Below, in pieces: positions 11,670-23,200 of a stretch of 49,135 nt of DNA. Origin of the DNA: Apostichopus californicus. Its lineage: Eukaryota; Echinodermata; Holothuroidea; Aspidochirotida; Stichopodidae. The notes below the pieces were generated by a model. The model saw nothing but the letters and a program-made list of their open reading frames with translations. It made no database searches and had not been told where the DNA came from. The position numbers were made by a program, and so were the translations under genes. The DNA is taken from the NCBI GenBank assembly GCA_020650975.1, contig JAIPMN010000847.1:1-49135 (forward strand), given 5' to 3'. Position 1 is the first letter of the stretch; every line of letters begins with the position of its first letter.

Positions 11670-12630
11670 TGGCATACCAGTGGCGTATATCCAGGTTTTG
11701 GTGTGTGTGTGTGGGGGGGGGGGGGACAAAGTCAATTTTCTGCCCCATTTTCAGGCACATATAGCTGTGGATAGCCGTCCTGGGGGATGGGTTATAAGGG
11801 GTGGGGTTCCCCTCCCCTTTTGAAAATGTTTGTTTTTCGAAAAGGGCTAATTAGATGCAATCATTTCCATTTTCTTAATAACTACATTCGTGTACTAAAT
11901 ATTTCCATTTTTGGTACAAAAACCTTTACCAATTATGGGTAAAAAAGAAAAGAAAAATATAATCTGGTTATATCACATTTTGAAGAAAAAAAACATATGT
12001 GAATACAAATATATGGCCACTCAGAGAGACACTGGTACCGCCCGCGTAGCGCACATATTTAACCCCCATTAATCTCCATCCCACAGGTTCTAGTACATTT
12101 AGATTTTGTTGATTTTTCACCGTCGCCCATCGCGTCCCCCCAAAAAGTATCTGGTGGAGGGGGGTGTCACTCTCCCCCTGCCCTCCTTTGGGCTGTTGAA
12201 TACCTAGTCTCCCTAGGACAGTTTATCCTGGATTTGCAGTATATTTTCAGTATATTTGGTCTCCCCGGAACTCTAACAGTAGGCCTGCCGGTATATGTCT
12301 TTGGAAATTTGGAAAATAGTGGTAATAATCATAAATACTTTAAGCATACTTTTTGTACTGACTTTTGTTAGCTATTGGAATGTTCGTATTCTTCTAAATG
12401 TACAAAATGAATCAGTGATAGGAAAGCCTATAGTCTTCATATGGGGCAGACATTTGCACCTCAAGTAAAACATAAATAAATCAAATAAGTGAAACTCACG
12501 CGACATGCTTTTAGTGGCGTAGCCACGGGTGTGGGGACCCACAATATATTTTAGGGCCCCCCAAAACCATCGCATATTTGTTACAAAATAGATCATACAT
12601 GTCTGCCCCCCCCCCCCGGCGCCCACCACA
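11670..12630. mobile_element. cluster of repeat ends with 'agtggcgta' and G/C homopolymers
   Basis: 'accagtggcgta' occurs at about 11676-11687 and 'agtggcgtagccacgg' at about 12522-12537. Both are followed by runs of G, and C-rich stretches lie near 12140-12180 and 12605-12620. These look like termini of interspersed, probably non-autonomous DNA elements of the same family as the 13.34-14.38 kb element. Exact boundaries and target duplications could not be set, and no open reading frame of a transposase is visible. Confidence 0.4.
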
Positions 12631-12900
12631 TTAAAAGAACGATTAGGCCCCTTAAAAACAACAGTCTAGCTATACGGCATCATTTTCATTAGTGAGAATT
12701 CCATTGGATTAATAAATAACCATGATCATTTGACTTTTAATACCTGTTCTTAGATATGATCTAAACATATTGCAAGTCTGATTTTAAACATATGGGAGTG
12801 ATGATTTCGGTACTTCTGTTGACATGTTCATACTGATCAAAAGTATACAGTGACCCCTATGACGTCAATTTGTTTGCAACACATTTTTTTCGTACAAGTT

Positions 12901-12913
12901 TGACCTTTGACCT
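12901..12913 (-). promoter_or_regulatory. perfect DR1 nuclear-receptor-type motif
   Basis: TGACCTTTGACCT is the reverse complement of AGGTCA-A-AGGTCA, the consensus bound by HNF4, RXR/PPAR and COUP-TF-type receptors. It sits between the divergent genes MAT2B and TMEM33. The motif also occurs inside the interspersed repeat at 530-900, so this may be a repeat remnant rather than a selected site. Confidence 0.35.
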
Positions 12914-13337
12914 CAATTCATCACGTGTCGTTTGTCGTTAATACAATATTGAAATTTGAGATTCTCATATATATCGTGCATGGGATTGAGGATTTTGAAC
13001 ATCTTCGGGTGATTCCAGTAGAAAACTAGTGCGTTCCGTCATTATCATAAGAGACGGCACTTCATAGCTAGAGTCAAAGCCTGTACATAGTTGTTGTTTA
13101 GTTGTAGAATGTGTTTCAAAGAAGGTGCCCGTTCCCTAATATTGGGGAAATGAAATAGGAAGCATATTCAGTGGCAGCGCATCCCATGTTACCTTCTTGT
13201 TGAGTGATACCGGAGCTTACTCCACAGTGAGAACACTGGGTATACTCGGTGGTCACTGGTTACATATACGCTCCGACCAGAATTCACCCGATTACCAGAT
13301 GTAGATCCACTTAGCAACCGAGGTAACTTGCGTGAGG

Positions 13338-14378
13338 ACCAGTGGCGTAGCCAAGGGGGGCGTGGGGGCGACAGCCCCCCATAAAAGCTTGTCGCCCCCC
13401 CCCCAGTCGCCCTCCCACTGGGATTTTGGGTGTCGAAAAAAAATTACATGTGCGAAAATATATCATTAGTCTGAATGGTCTCGAATCTCCATGATGACCA
13501 CTCATGAACGACCCTTCGACCGCGGACCTGCAGTAGGCTATAGTTGCTGAAAAACCGGACGTGACATAGCGCATAGGCCGGGTTTTCACTTCTGGGACGT
13601 ACCCTGATGCTCTTAAAACCGCTAAAAAACCAAATTTTCAAGAAAGGAGACAAAACTATCGCTGAGAATCAGTCTATCACCAATAATGTGTCAGACGCAA
13701 TCTTTGATGTCAGTTTGACACATAGTTCGGTCATTCAGTATGTTACTTGGCTGAAAGCCCAGTCAATCTTTCCTTATTTTTCACGCGCAATTTGCAGATT
13801 TGTCGAAAAATGTCAATGCCGGTGTCAAACTCACAATTTTGTGGTATGACTCCCAGTACGGCAAGTCGAGAAACTCACATGCAGTCGCGGCGAATAGCTT
13901 CCTTCGCCTATAGTATGTCCGGGGACATTTTGGGGCATCGTTCCTATAGGCCTATATCTGAGGCCCTGGGGTCATTCCTTGACCGACTTGGTGCAATATA
14001 ATGTGCCCATTTCGAAGTAAATTTATTCACAGATTGTTAGTTGTCATGGGTTTGAACAAATGAGGGGTATTCTATCCTGAAACATAGGGCAAAATGGGGC
14101 TGGGGATTCCAGTTCGCCGCATCATTTGTCAACTTGCACTTTCCTGAGTGACGAATTTGTAATTTTCTCCCGAAATCACGCAACTAGATGGCTGCTATAT
14201 CCAGCCTGGCAAGTGCCATCTCCAGCGATCTGGCAGGTATTGAAATCTGAAATTTTCTTGGTCCGCTGCGCGCCAACCGATGGTGGCGCTCCGCTTAGAT
14301 AGTATTTACGGCCGGAATACTCGAATCTATTACGCCCCCCCCCCCTCCCCACGTTTCAAATCGGATTGACGCCCCTGG
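13338..14378. mobile_element. putative ~1.04-kb non-autonomous DNA element
   Basis: The left end 'accagtggcgta' (13338-13349) resembles the inverted right end 'accaggggcgtc' (complement of about 14367-14378). Both ends are followed inward by long G/C homopolymers. Interior sequence is more GC-rich than the surroundings and includes 'ggtggcgctccgct'. No convincing target-site duplication was found and no transposase is coded. The overlapping short open frames at 13.3-14.0 kb are not considered genes. Confidence 0.4.
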
Positions 14379-17170
14379 TGTACCACGAGAAAGGCATATC
14401 TGGCAACGTCATAGAAATTGAAGTAGGTTCAATTTCTATGGGCAATGTTTCTTACGCTATAGAACATATCCCTTTCCAACATATAGATTACAATATATGT
14501 TTGTAGTGTAAATAATGTCATGTGTAGAGTTTGATCTCTAAAAGCTTGACCCCGTTCAACAAAATTGAGATAATGTTTTAAGGTCTACTTGTGTATTCAA
14601 ATTTCTTGAAATCGAATGTTCTTTCTGTTGCAAAAGACCGCATTATTTTGTATTTAAGTACTCTCAATTGCACAAAAAATTCCCACAGGGGAGGAGGAAA
14701 CCCGATTTTCTTGATGGTGTTGAATAGTGACTAGTATTCAGGGTTGACTCTGCGTTTTCAATTACATGGGCTATTAACTTTAACTTCCACAATGTGTAGT
14801 AAATATAAGAATGGTTGAGTCAACTTCGACTGCGCTAAACCGACGACCGTGCATGTCAGTGCTATGTAGCAGCAAAAGCCAATTGCCAGCACAGAAATTG
14901 AACTTAGGCTAGGCCTAGTTCAATTCCTATGGTCACAAGCCACACATGTAAACCACAAAAGACTAAGTAGTAAGTTAGGATTCATCTCGAAATACAACGA
15001 AATAGTTAACGCTACAAAAGTGATATTTGCTCAGTTTCATGTGAGTATTGTGTTTGGAATTTAAGCTAAAGAAGCCGACGTTTTATGGCTATTTCCAGCC
15101 ATGAGTTACACGGCAAAACGTTGATTAGGCTGCTGTAGGCTAGGTCTTATGTTAGTCCTAATGTTAAGTTAACTAATACTAGTAATAGTGCTGCGAAGTC
15201 ATGTTATGTTGCCTAACGTATGGCTATGCCACAGGCGCTCCCAACATGTTTCATATTACTTAGTTATCATTATAATATCTAGAAAAGGCCAGATGATAGG
15301 TTGGCGTTCGGAGTTCGGCACAGCGTATGATATCCCTCAAGTATGACAGATTACACAAACTTAATTCACGTACTGTGTTATACATATATGTAGGCCTAGC
15401 TGCATTGATCGACAATAATTGCTGTGCTTGTGAGTCAAATAGTAACCACTTTTTGCAATCACAATTTTAATCTACAAAGGCTGAAAGGAAATGGCCCCAA
15501 TTGCCACAGCAAAACAAGAAACTTAAGTGGATTATTACAACCATTTAGAGGAATTATGTACGGTAATCTTCCATGCATATGCGCAGGTAGGAAAGTTTTT
15601 CCTTGCTTCAAACCGTTGAACTCCTGACCTTTACAAGTATAATTCTTTCCATTTCTGGCAGAATACCATCGATGAAGTCACATAGCTGTAGAATAGAACT
15701 AAACCCCTTAGCAGCTATTCTTTAAAAGAACATTAAATCCTTTACTATCGCGAATCCACCGTATACATTATACTAGGCGAGACCTTATCTGCAATTTATT
15801 GCCAAATTAAAGTTGGGTTGGTGGTGAGGAGAGACAAGCTAAACTCTACTCCACACTTCACATACTACTGTACTATACTTTGTGGTTGCCCTGGTACTGC
15901 CAGAGCTTTTTTCTTTATTTTGTTTTAATACTGTTTGGCATACTGTAAGTCAACTGGAAGTGCCTGTGAGCTATACAATGGGATAACTTACTATGTTTGG
16001 CCCAGACAAAGCAGATCAACTCAGTTTCAACTTCTCAAACAGAGAGGAGGATGAAATTAAATTGATCTGAAGAGGATTGGATTTGAATGATTTAACAAAC
16101 GATGAATGCATTAGGCTACAGTAGGGCCTAATTTTATTTGGCTGAAAGAAAGGTATAATGATAGCCAAACATTAGGCCTTTACTGTACTTTTTTCTGTCA
16201 AAAATCCTAGGAAATACATATCCTTGCATCAAAGCAATGAAAACAAATATATGCATATATCCTGATTTCTGTATAAAAAATAATGGTTTTGGTTTTTGAG
16301 GGGAAAAAAATCTTATTTTCTTATTTTCTAATTATTAATAATACGATATCATTACCCTCAGAAGTAACATTGTTTTACTAAGGAAAGATAACAAGTTGGA
16401 GCTCAAAAGAATAAATTCTGACTGTGATCTGTTTTCTACAGACCTGTGCATGTACCATTATTGTAGTAACTGATGGAATATTTCAAATGCAAAACTGACA
16501 GCTAGTATTCTTCTTTGATTTGTTTTATATAGTGTAGTTGATTTCTGTTAATGTCATCACTCTTGATGCATGTACTGTATGCAATTGGACACCATTTATT
16601 ACAGTCTCAAAACTCCAAGACCTGTTCAAAGTTCATCTGATTATATTTTCTCTCTTTAGTAGGGGTCTTAGAATGTTATCCATGGTTAATTGGTTGTCCC
16701 CCAGGAATTGTTGTTGTCTCTTGGACTTATGATTATAGACTGAAATCTGGTGTTGAGTGCATTATGACAACCAGCTGCATTCATGGAAGGACTGGTGTTT
16801 AATAGACTTTACCCTGCCGCACACTGCCCCACTGATGACAAACCAACTCAACTCAAACATTGTTTAATCTTATTTATCTGTTTTGTTTGCTTTTATTTCT
16901 TGTGCAGTGATTTCTTGCAAGGCGTTAAAAGTTCCCACCAACCTGATTTGGATGGTATTCAAACTATGCATAATTGAATCATGAACTTCCTTGAACACAG
17001 TCGGCTTCACTGAATAAACCCCCAGTCACATGAAGATGGTGGAGTGTAACCTCATAATGAGACAAATTTATAACAAATCATGTGCAAACTTGTAACTCCA
17101 GGTCTCTCTGTATATATTTGCAGATATTGTTTCCAGGCCAACACAGTGAGGCCAAGAATAAATTATCGTC
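14379..17170. other. TMEM33 upstream region
   Basis: No coding exon is recognised. This interval should hold the TMEM33 promoter. A 5' untranslated exon joining at the acceptor-like 'tatttgcag' (~17116-17124) before the ATG is possible but unproven. AGGCCT/TAGGCCTA words recur (for example near 14911, 15392 and 16174). Confidence 0.45.
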
Positions 17171-17248
17171 ATGGCTACATCAAATGATGGGCATAATTCT
17201 GGGGGCTCCAGCACAGAATCGCCGCCAAGAGGTTTTGGGGTCTTTTTG
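17171..17248 (+). CDS. TMEM33: TMEM33 exon 1 (start; donor uncertain)
   Basis: The exon encodes MATSNDGHNSGGSSTESPPR followed by GFGVFL, a Gly/Ser-rich N-terminus like the short polar leader of vertebrate TMEM33. Exon 2 enters in phase 0, so exon 1 must end in phase 0; TTG|gtttgt at 17248/17249 satisfies that, though its donor is weak. A later phase-0 donor (TTT|gttaag, ~17298) is possible and would add 16-17 residues, mostly hydrophobic. The ATG is followed by G, as in good initiation contexts. Confidence 0.65.
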
Positions 17249-20200
17249 GTTTGTATTCTGTTATGCTTACTGAATTTTACTGCTTTGTTGAGATTTGTTA
17301 AGAGAACTTTCTTACACAAAACTAATTATTGCAATTGAGGCTTAAGGTACTCTCTGAATTGCAAACATTAAAATATGTGTTTCAAGGACACAAATAAAAA
17401 GATAGTGAAAGCTACTGAAGGCCTGACAGGAAACCTTAACTTCAAAAGTTCTCCTCAGGATTTCGCCTCTAGGGATATATACAAGTGCTTGTCTGGTAGA
17501 AGGGTTTTTGGTTTCGATGAAATCGTAACCTTTGTAGTCATTGGGGCGGATGAGTGTGGGTGTGCGTGTGACGTCTTGCTTGTAAAACGATATCTCCATA
17601 AAACGATAAACCATGTTTTACACAATATTTCAACAAGGACAGATGTCATATTTAGTTTGATGGTTTTGAATGAAAACTTCTTTTCACTTTCTTACTCAAA
17701 CAAGTGGATGATAAAGGTTGTCTGTGATGTCATCAAAGTAGATAACCTTTAAAGCATTACTTTCCTGCTATATATAGTTTAATTGTTAATGTATCCTTCA
17801 ATTTGATACATTTGTTTAGGTGTTGATATTCACTTCATCTAGAATGCCTTCTTTCAGCTCGGTGGAATGCCCCTAAGTATTGTAGAAAGCTCCAGAAATA
17901 GTCAATTCTAAATGTAAACAACTCTTCTACAGACAACCTCAAAGCGTTTCCACTCAGTGAGAGGTTTTAGTTGACTCCCATCAATATCGGAGATTGGTTT
18001 GAAGTGTCAAAAACTTCTAGCGAGTTTTTGCATGCTATTAAGCAATGCTTATGACATTTATGGTAATCTTTAATATATATAATAAATCATATCACAAAAA
18101 AAGAATATAAAATTCTCTCAGTATGTGTCATAAAAAGTACATTCTGTATGCAGATATTAACATAATCTTTTATTTGTTTTCTCTTGATAGACTTACATCA
18201 GTAACAACAAAACAGAGACTGCTCAGTGGTTTTCTAGGATGTTCACTGTTTTCTGTGCAATAATGTATCTGTTCCCAATTTATGGGTAAGTTGCCATCCA
18301 TGACAAGGCGTTAAGATCATACCTACATGCTGCAATGAGTCTACACTCATATCAGAGGATACTGGGGATCGTACCTGCATACTGCAATGAGTCTACACTC
18401 ATATCAGAGCATACTGGTGATCATACCTACATGCTGCAAAGAGCCAACACTCATATCAGAGCATACTGGTGATCATACCTGCATGCTGCAATGAGCCAAC
18501 ACTCATATCAGAGCATACTGGTGATCATACCTACATGCTGCAATGAGTCTACACTCATATCAGAGGATACTGGGGATCGTACCTGCATGCTGCAATGAGT
18601 CTACACTCATATCAGAGCATACTGGTGATCATACCTGCATGCTGCAAAGAGCCAACACTCATATCAGAGCATACTGGTGATCATACCTGCATGCTGCAAT
18701 GAGCCAACACTCATATCAGAGCATACTGGTGATCATACCTACATGCTGCAATGAGTCTACACTCATATCAGAGCATACTGGTGATCATACCTGCATGCTG
18801 CAAAGAGCCAACACTCATATCAGAGCATACTGGTGATCATACCTGCATGCTGCAATGAGCCAACACTCATATCAGAGCATACTGGTGATCATACCTACAT
18901 GCTGCAATGAGTCTACACTCATATCAGAGCATACTGGTGATCATACCTGCATGCTGCAAAGAGCCAACACTCATATCAGAGCATACTGGTGATCATACCT
19001 GCATGCTGCAATGAGCCAACACTCATATAAGAGCATACTGGTGATCATACCTGCATACTGCAATAAGCCAACACTCATATCAGAGCATACTGGTGATCAT
19101 ACCTGCATACTGCAATAAGCCAACACTCATATCGGAGCATACTGGTGATCATACCTGCATGCTGCAATGAGACAACACTCATATCAGAGCATACTGGTGA
19201 TCTCTGCAATGAGCCAACACTCATATCGGAGCATACTGGTGATCATACCTGCAGCATACCTGCATGCTGCAATGAGCCAACACTCATATCGGAGCATACT
19301 GGTGATCATACCTGCATGCTGCAATGAGACAACACTCATATCAGAGCATACTGGTGATCATACCTGCATGCTGCAATGAGCCAACACTCATATCGGAGCA
19401 TACTGGTGATCATACCTGCAGCATACCTGCATGCTGCAATGAGCCAACACTCATATCAGAGCATACTGGTGATCATACCTTCATGCTGCAATGAGCCAAC
19501 ACTCATATCAGAGCATACTGGTGATCATACCTGCATACTGCAATAAGCCAACACTCATATCAGAGCATACTGGTGATCATACCTGCATACTGCAATAAGC
19601 CAACACTCATATCAGAGCATCCTGGTGATCATACCTGCATACTGCAATAAGCCAACACTCATATCGGAGCATACTGGTGATGATACCTGCATGCTGCAAT
19701 GAGCCAACACTCATATCAGAGCATACTGGTGATCATACCTGCATGCCGCAATGAGTCTACACTCATATCGGAGCATACTGGTGATCATACCTGCATACTG
19801 CAATCAGCCAACACTCATATCGGAGCATACTGGTGATCATACCTGCATACAGCAATGAGTCTACACTCATATCGGAGCATACTGGTGATCATACCTGCAT
19901 CCTGCAATCAGCCAACACTCATATCGGAGCATACTGGTGATCATACCTGCATGCTGCAATCAGCCAACACTCATATCGGAGCATACTGGTGATCATACCT
20001 GCATGCTGCAATGAGACAACACTCATATCAGAGCATACTGGTGATCATACCTACATGCTGCAATGAGTCAACACTCATATCAGAGCATACTGGTGATCAT
20101 ACCTGCATGCTGCAATGAGACAACATTCATATCAGAGCATACTGGTGATCATACCTGCATGCTGCAATGTGCCAATACTCATATCAGAGCATACTGGTGA

Positions 20201-23200
20201 TCATACCTGCATGCTGCAATGAGTCTACACTCATATCAGAGCATACTGGTGATCACACCTGCATGCTGCAATGAGCCAACACTCATATCAGAGCATACTG
20301 GTGATCATACCTGCATGCCGCAATGAGTCTACACTCATATCAGAGCATACTGGTGATCATACCTGCATGCTGCAATGTGCCAATACTCATATCAGAGCAT
20401 ACTGGTGATCACACCTGCATGCTGCAATGAGTCTACACTCATATCAGAGCATACTGGTGATAATACCTGCATGCTGCAATGAGCCAACACTCATATCAGA
20501 GCATACTGGTGATCATACCTGCATGCCGCAATGAGTCTACACTCATATCAGAGCATACTGGTGATCATACCTGCATTCTGCAATGAGTCTACACTCATAT
20601 CAGAGCATACTGGTGATCATACCTGCATGCTGCAATGAGCCAACACTCATATCAGAGCATACTGGTGATCATACCTACATGCTGCAATGAGTCTACACTC
20701 ATATCAGAGCATACTGGTGATCATACCTGCATGCTGCAATGAGCCAACACTCATATCAGAGCATACTGGTGATCATACCTGCATGCTGCAATGAGACAAC
20801 ACTCATATCAGAGCATACTAAACATTGGACACTACCTAAACATATGGGCTTGGAATAGTTTTACTTAATGGTTTGGAATAAGTTACTAAGTTATAGTTTG
20901 CTAAATAGTACTTTATGGCTACATCAATGCATCAAATTGATTGTTCCATCAATAGTCTATTTAAGACACTTAGCTATATTATTGCATAAATTACTGTGGT
21001 TATGAAGTCACAGGATGGTTTGGAAATGTTCAGAAGTTGTTTTTGTGCTCTTTTCATATGAAATTTTGTGACCGTGTCGTGGGAGATGAAACTATTCCTG
21101 CTTGCTCATGGCCAATCATAAAGTGATAAAAAGCATCAAATTTTGTCTTTTTTATCGGTTCTGGGAACAAATTGTTTGCGGTGACTACACACGACACCAT
21201 TGCTTCTTTCAGTATCAAGTGGGAGCATTGAACCTCTGCACTGTCTAACTGTAGCCCTGACAGGACAGAATCCACTTCACTAATTTATATCATTATAGTG
21301 ATGGCTAGGAAATTGTAAGAGGTACATCACATTGATTACTTACAAAACATTGCAAATCATCAAAACAATTCTGACAGTACCGTTTTTAACCGTGTAAAAC
21401 TAAGAATCTGAAAATTACCGGTTTGTTCACTCACTGCCATCTTGACTGATCATCAAAAATCTGAAAATTATACCGTTTTGACGAGATGTACTAATGGTGC
21501 AAAATGGTAGTAAATACTGTCTTGCATACTTGGTACCATCTCGGTAAAACGTCCAAAATTTGAAAGTGACTATTCTGTAGACTCAGTACTAAAGGCTGTA
21601 TTACATGCAGGCCATAACATCTGTTCAACAGATGCAACACAAAACCCAATAGGAGAATAATACATTTACTGCCTCAAATAACATGTTTACAGTGCATTTC
21701 AAATTAGAAAAATGGTTTCAAATGTCACACAAGGCTGCTCTGTGGGTCAAAGAAGATAATGAAGTTAAAGATACATGTTTTGAATGAATTAGTAGGATTT
21801 ATAAAACAATGGATTAACATGAACATTTAAGCTTTCACTGAGGAGCCGACGTTATCATTAATTAAGCTTACAGGGGCATGCTAGAGATTTAGCTTGTTTA
21901 TGCTGAAAACACATTTTATACTTAGACTTGAATATTTCTTATGCTTGGAATATAACATATCAAGACTAAAATGCTACTGAAAGTCATCCTTTTAGCTGAA
22001 AATGTTGCACATGCTTTAGCTTGGTGTAAATGACCTAGAGATGACCTTTTAAATTTGATGTTATGCCACCAATGTGTGTTGTTTTGTATCTAGAATAACC
22101 ATTAAACTTAAGGGAAGCAATACCGAGATCTTAGTTAATGCTGAAGCATCCATATGACAATGTTTGATTTGTTAATTAGCTTCATTTATCCCATCTCTTG
22201 TTGTGATTCACACAGGCAGGTGGTTTCATTCGGGTTCTACCAGAGGTCAATAATTGCACATGGTCTGACCAGTGCTCTTAGGCTACATCAACGAATGCCG
22301 CCATTTCGGTTCACCACAGAGTATCTGGCGTTGCTGTTAGTGGAGGATAGCTGTCATAATCTCTTCTACTCATTGATATTTGCCAACAGTTATCCGTTTA
22401 CAAGTATCCTTTACAAGAAGCTTTATGTGTTCTCATAGATTGGACAGTTTATATCAATCTCTATGTAAAGCAGCAGGTTGCCAGATTTTCTTTATAAAAT
22501 GATACTTAACCTTTTTTGGTTATGATGTCAAAGACTCAGTGAGCTTTGCAATCGTGCTGGCGTGTGTGTGTGTATGTGACGGCAAACTTGTGAACACGGT
22601 ATTTCAACAAACACAAGTTGAATCAATGTCATACTTGGTTGGTAGATCCCTCATGATGTGTAGATGTGCCCTTATGTCTTTGGTTCTCCTCCTTGAATAT
22701 TAATGAGTGGGCGGGGCTTTTACATCAAATTCTTAAAACGTCAATGTCTCTTCAACCAAATGTCCGATGTAGTTCATACTTGGAATGGTGATGTAACTAT
22801 GTTGTATTTGCATGTTCTTTGCAACAACAATTTTTACCTTGTTAATGTTTATGGATAGGTGGGGCTTAATGGGAAATTGTAAAAAGCAGCTTGTAAACAC
22901 GATATCTCAACAACCAAAAGGTGAATCAATGTGATAGTTTGGTAGATGGATGCCCCATGATGAGTAGATGTGCCCTGTTGTTCTTGGTTCTCATCTCATG
23001 AATATTAAAGAGTGGGTGGGGCTTAATATATAATTTGGTTCATACTGGTATGGTGATGTTGGTACATAATAAGCAAATTTCATGAGATCTCTAACTTGAT
23101 GTCATTAGTATTCATAATATTGCAAGAAATGGCTTTTAATCACAAGACAAGAACCAAATGTTCCATGGTTTTCATTCTTGGCATATTAGGTTTGTCACAC

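Noticed and set aside
13311-14001. Several overlapping 69-92 codon open frames
   Set aside because: They overlap one another on both strands within the GC-richer putative DNA element; no conserved motif is visible.
17375-17752. 125-codon plus-strand open frame as a separate gene
   Set aside because: It contains interspersed-repeat words shared with 22.6-23.2 kb and sits in TMEM33 intron 1 with no family resemblance.
19145-19379. 60-70 codon open frames in the 52-bp array
   Set aside because: They are shadows of the repeat; 52 is not a multiple of three, so frames cycle and end quickly.
18315-20819. Possible CRISPR-like array
   Set aside because: Units are contiguous with no unique spacers, the genome is eukaryotic, and no cas genes are present.
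21054-21275. 73-codon minus-strand open frame in TMEM33 intron 2
   Set aside because: The peptide looks moderately protein-like, but I recognise no family and see no splice or promoter context; left as undetermined.
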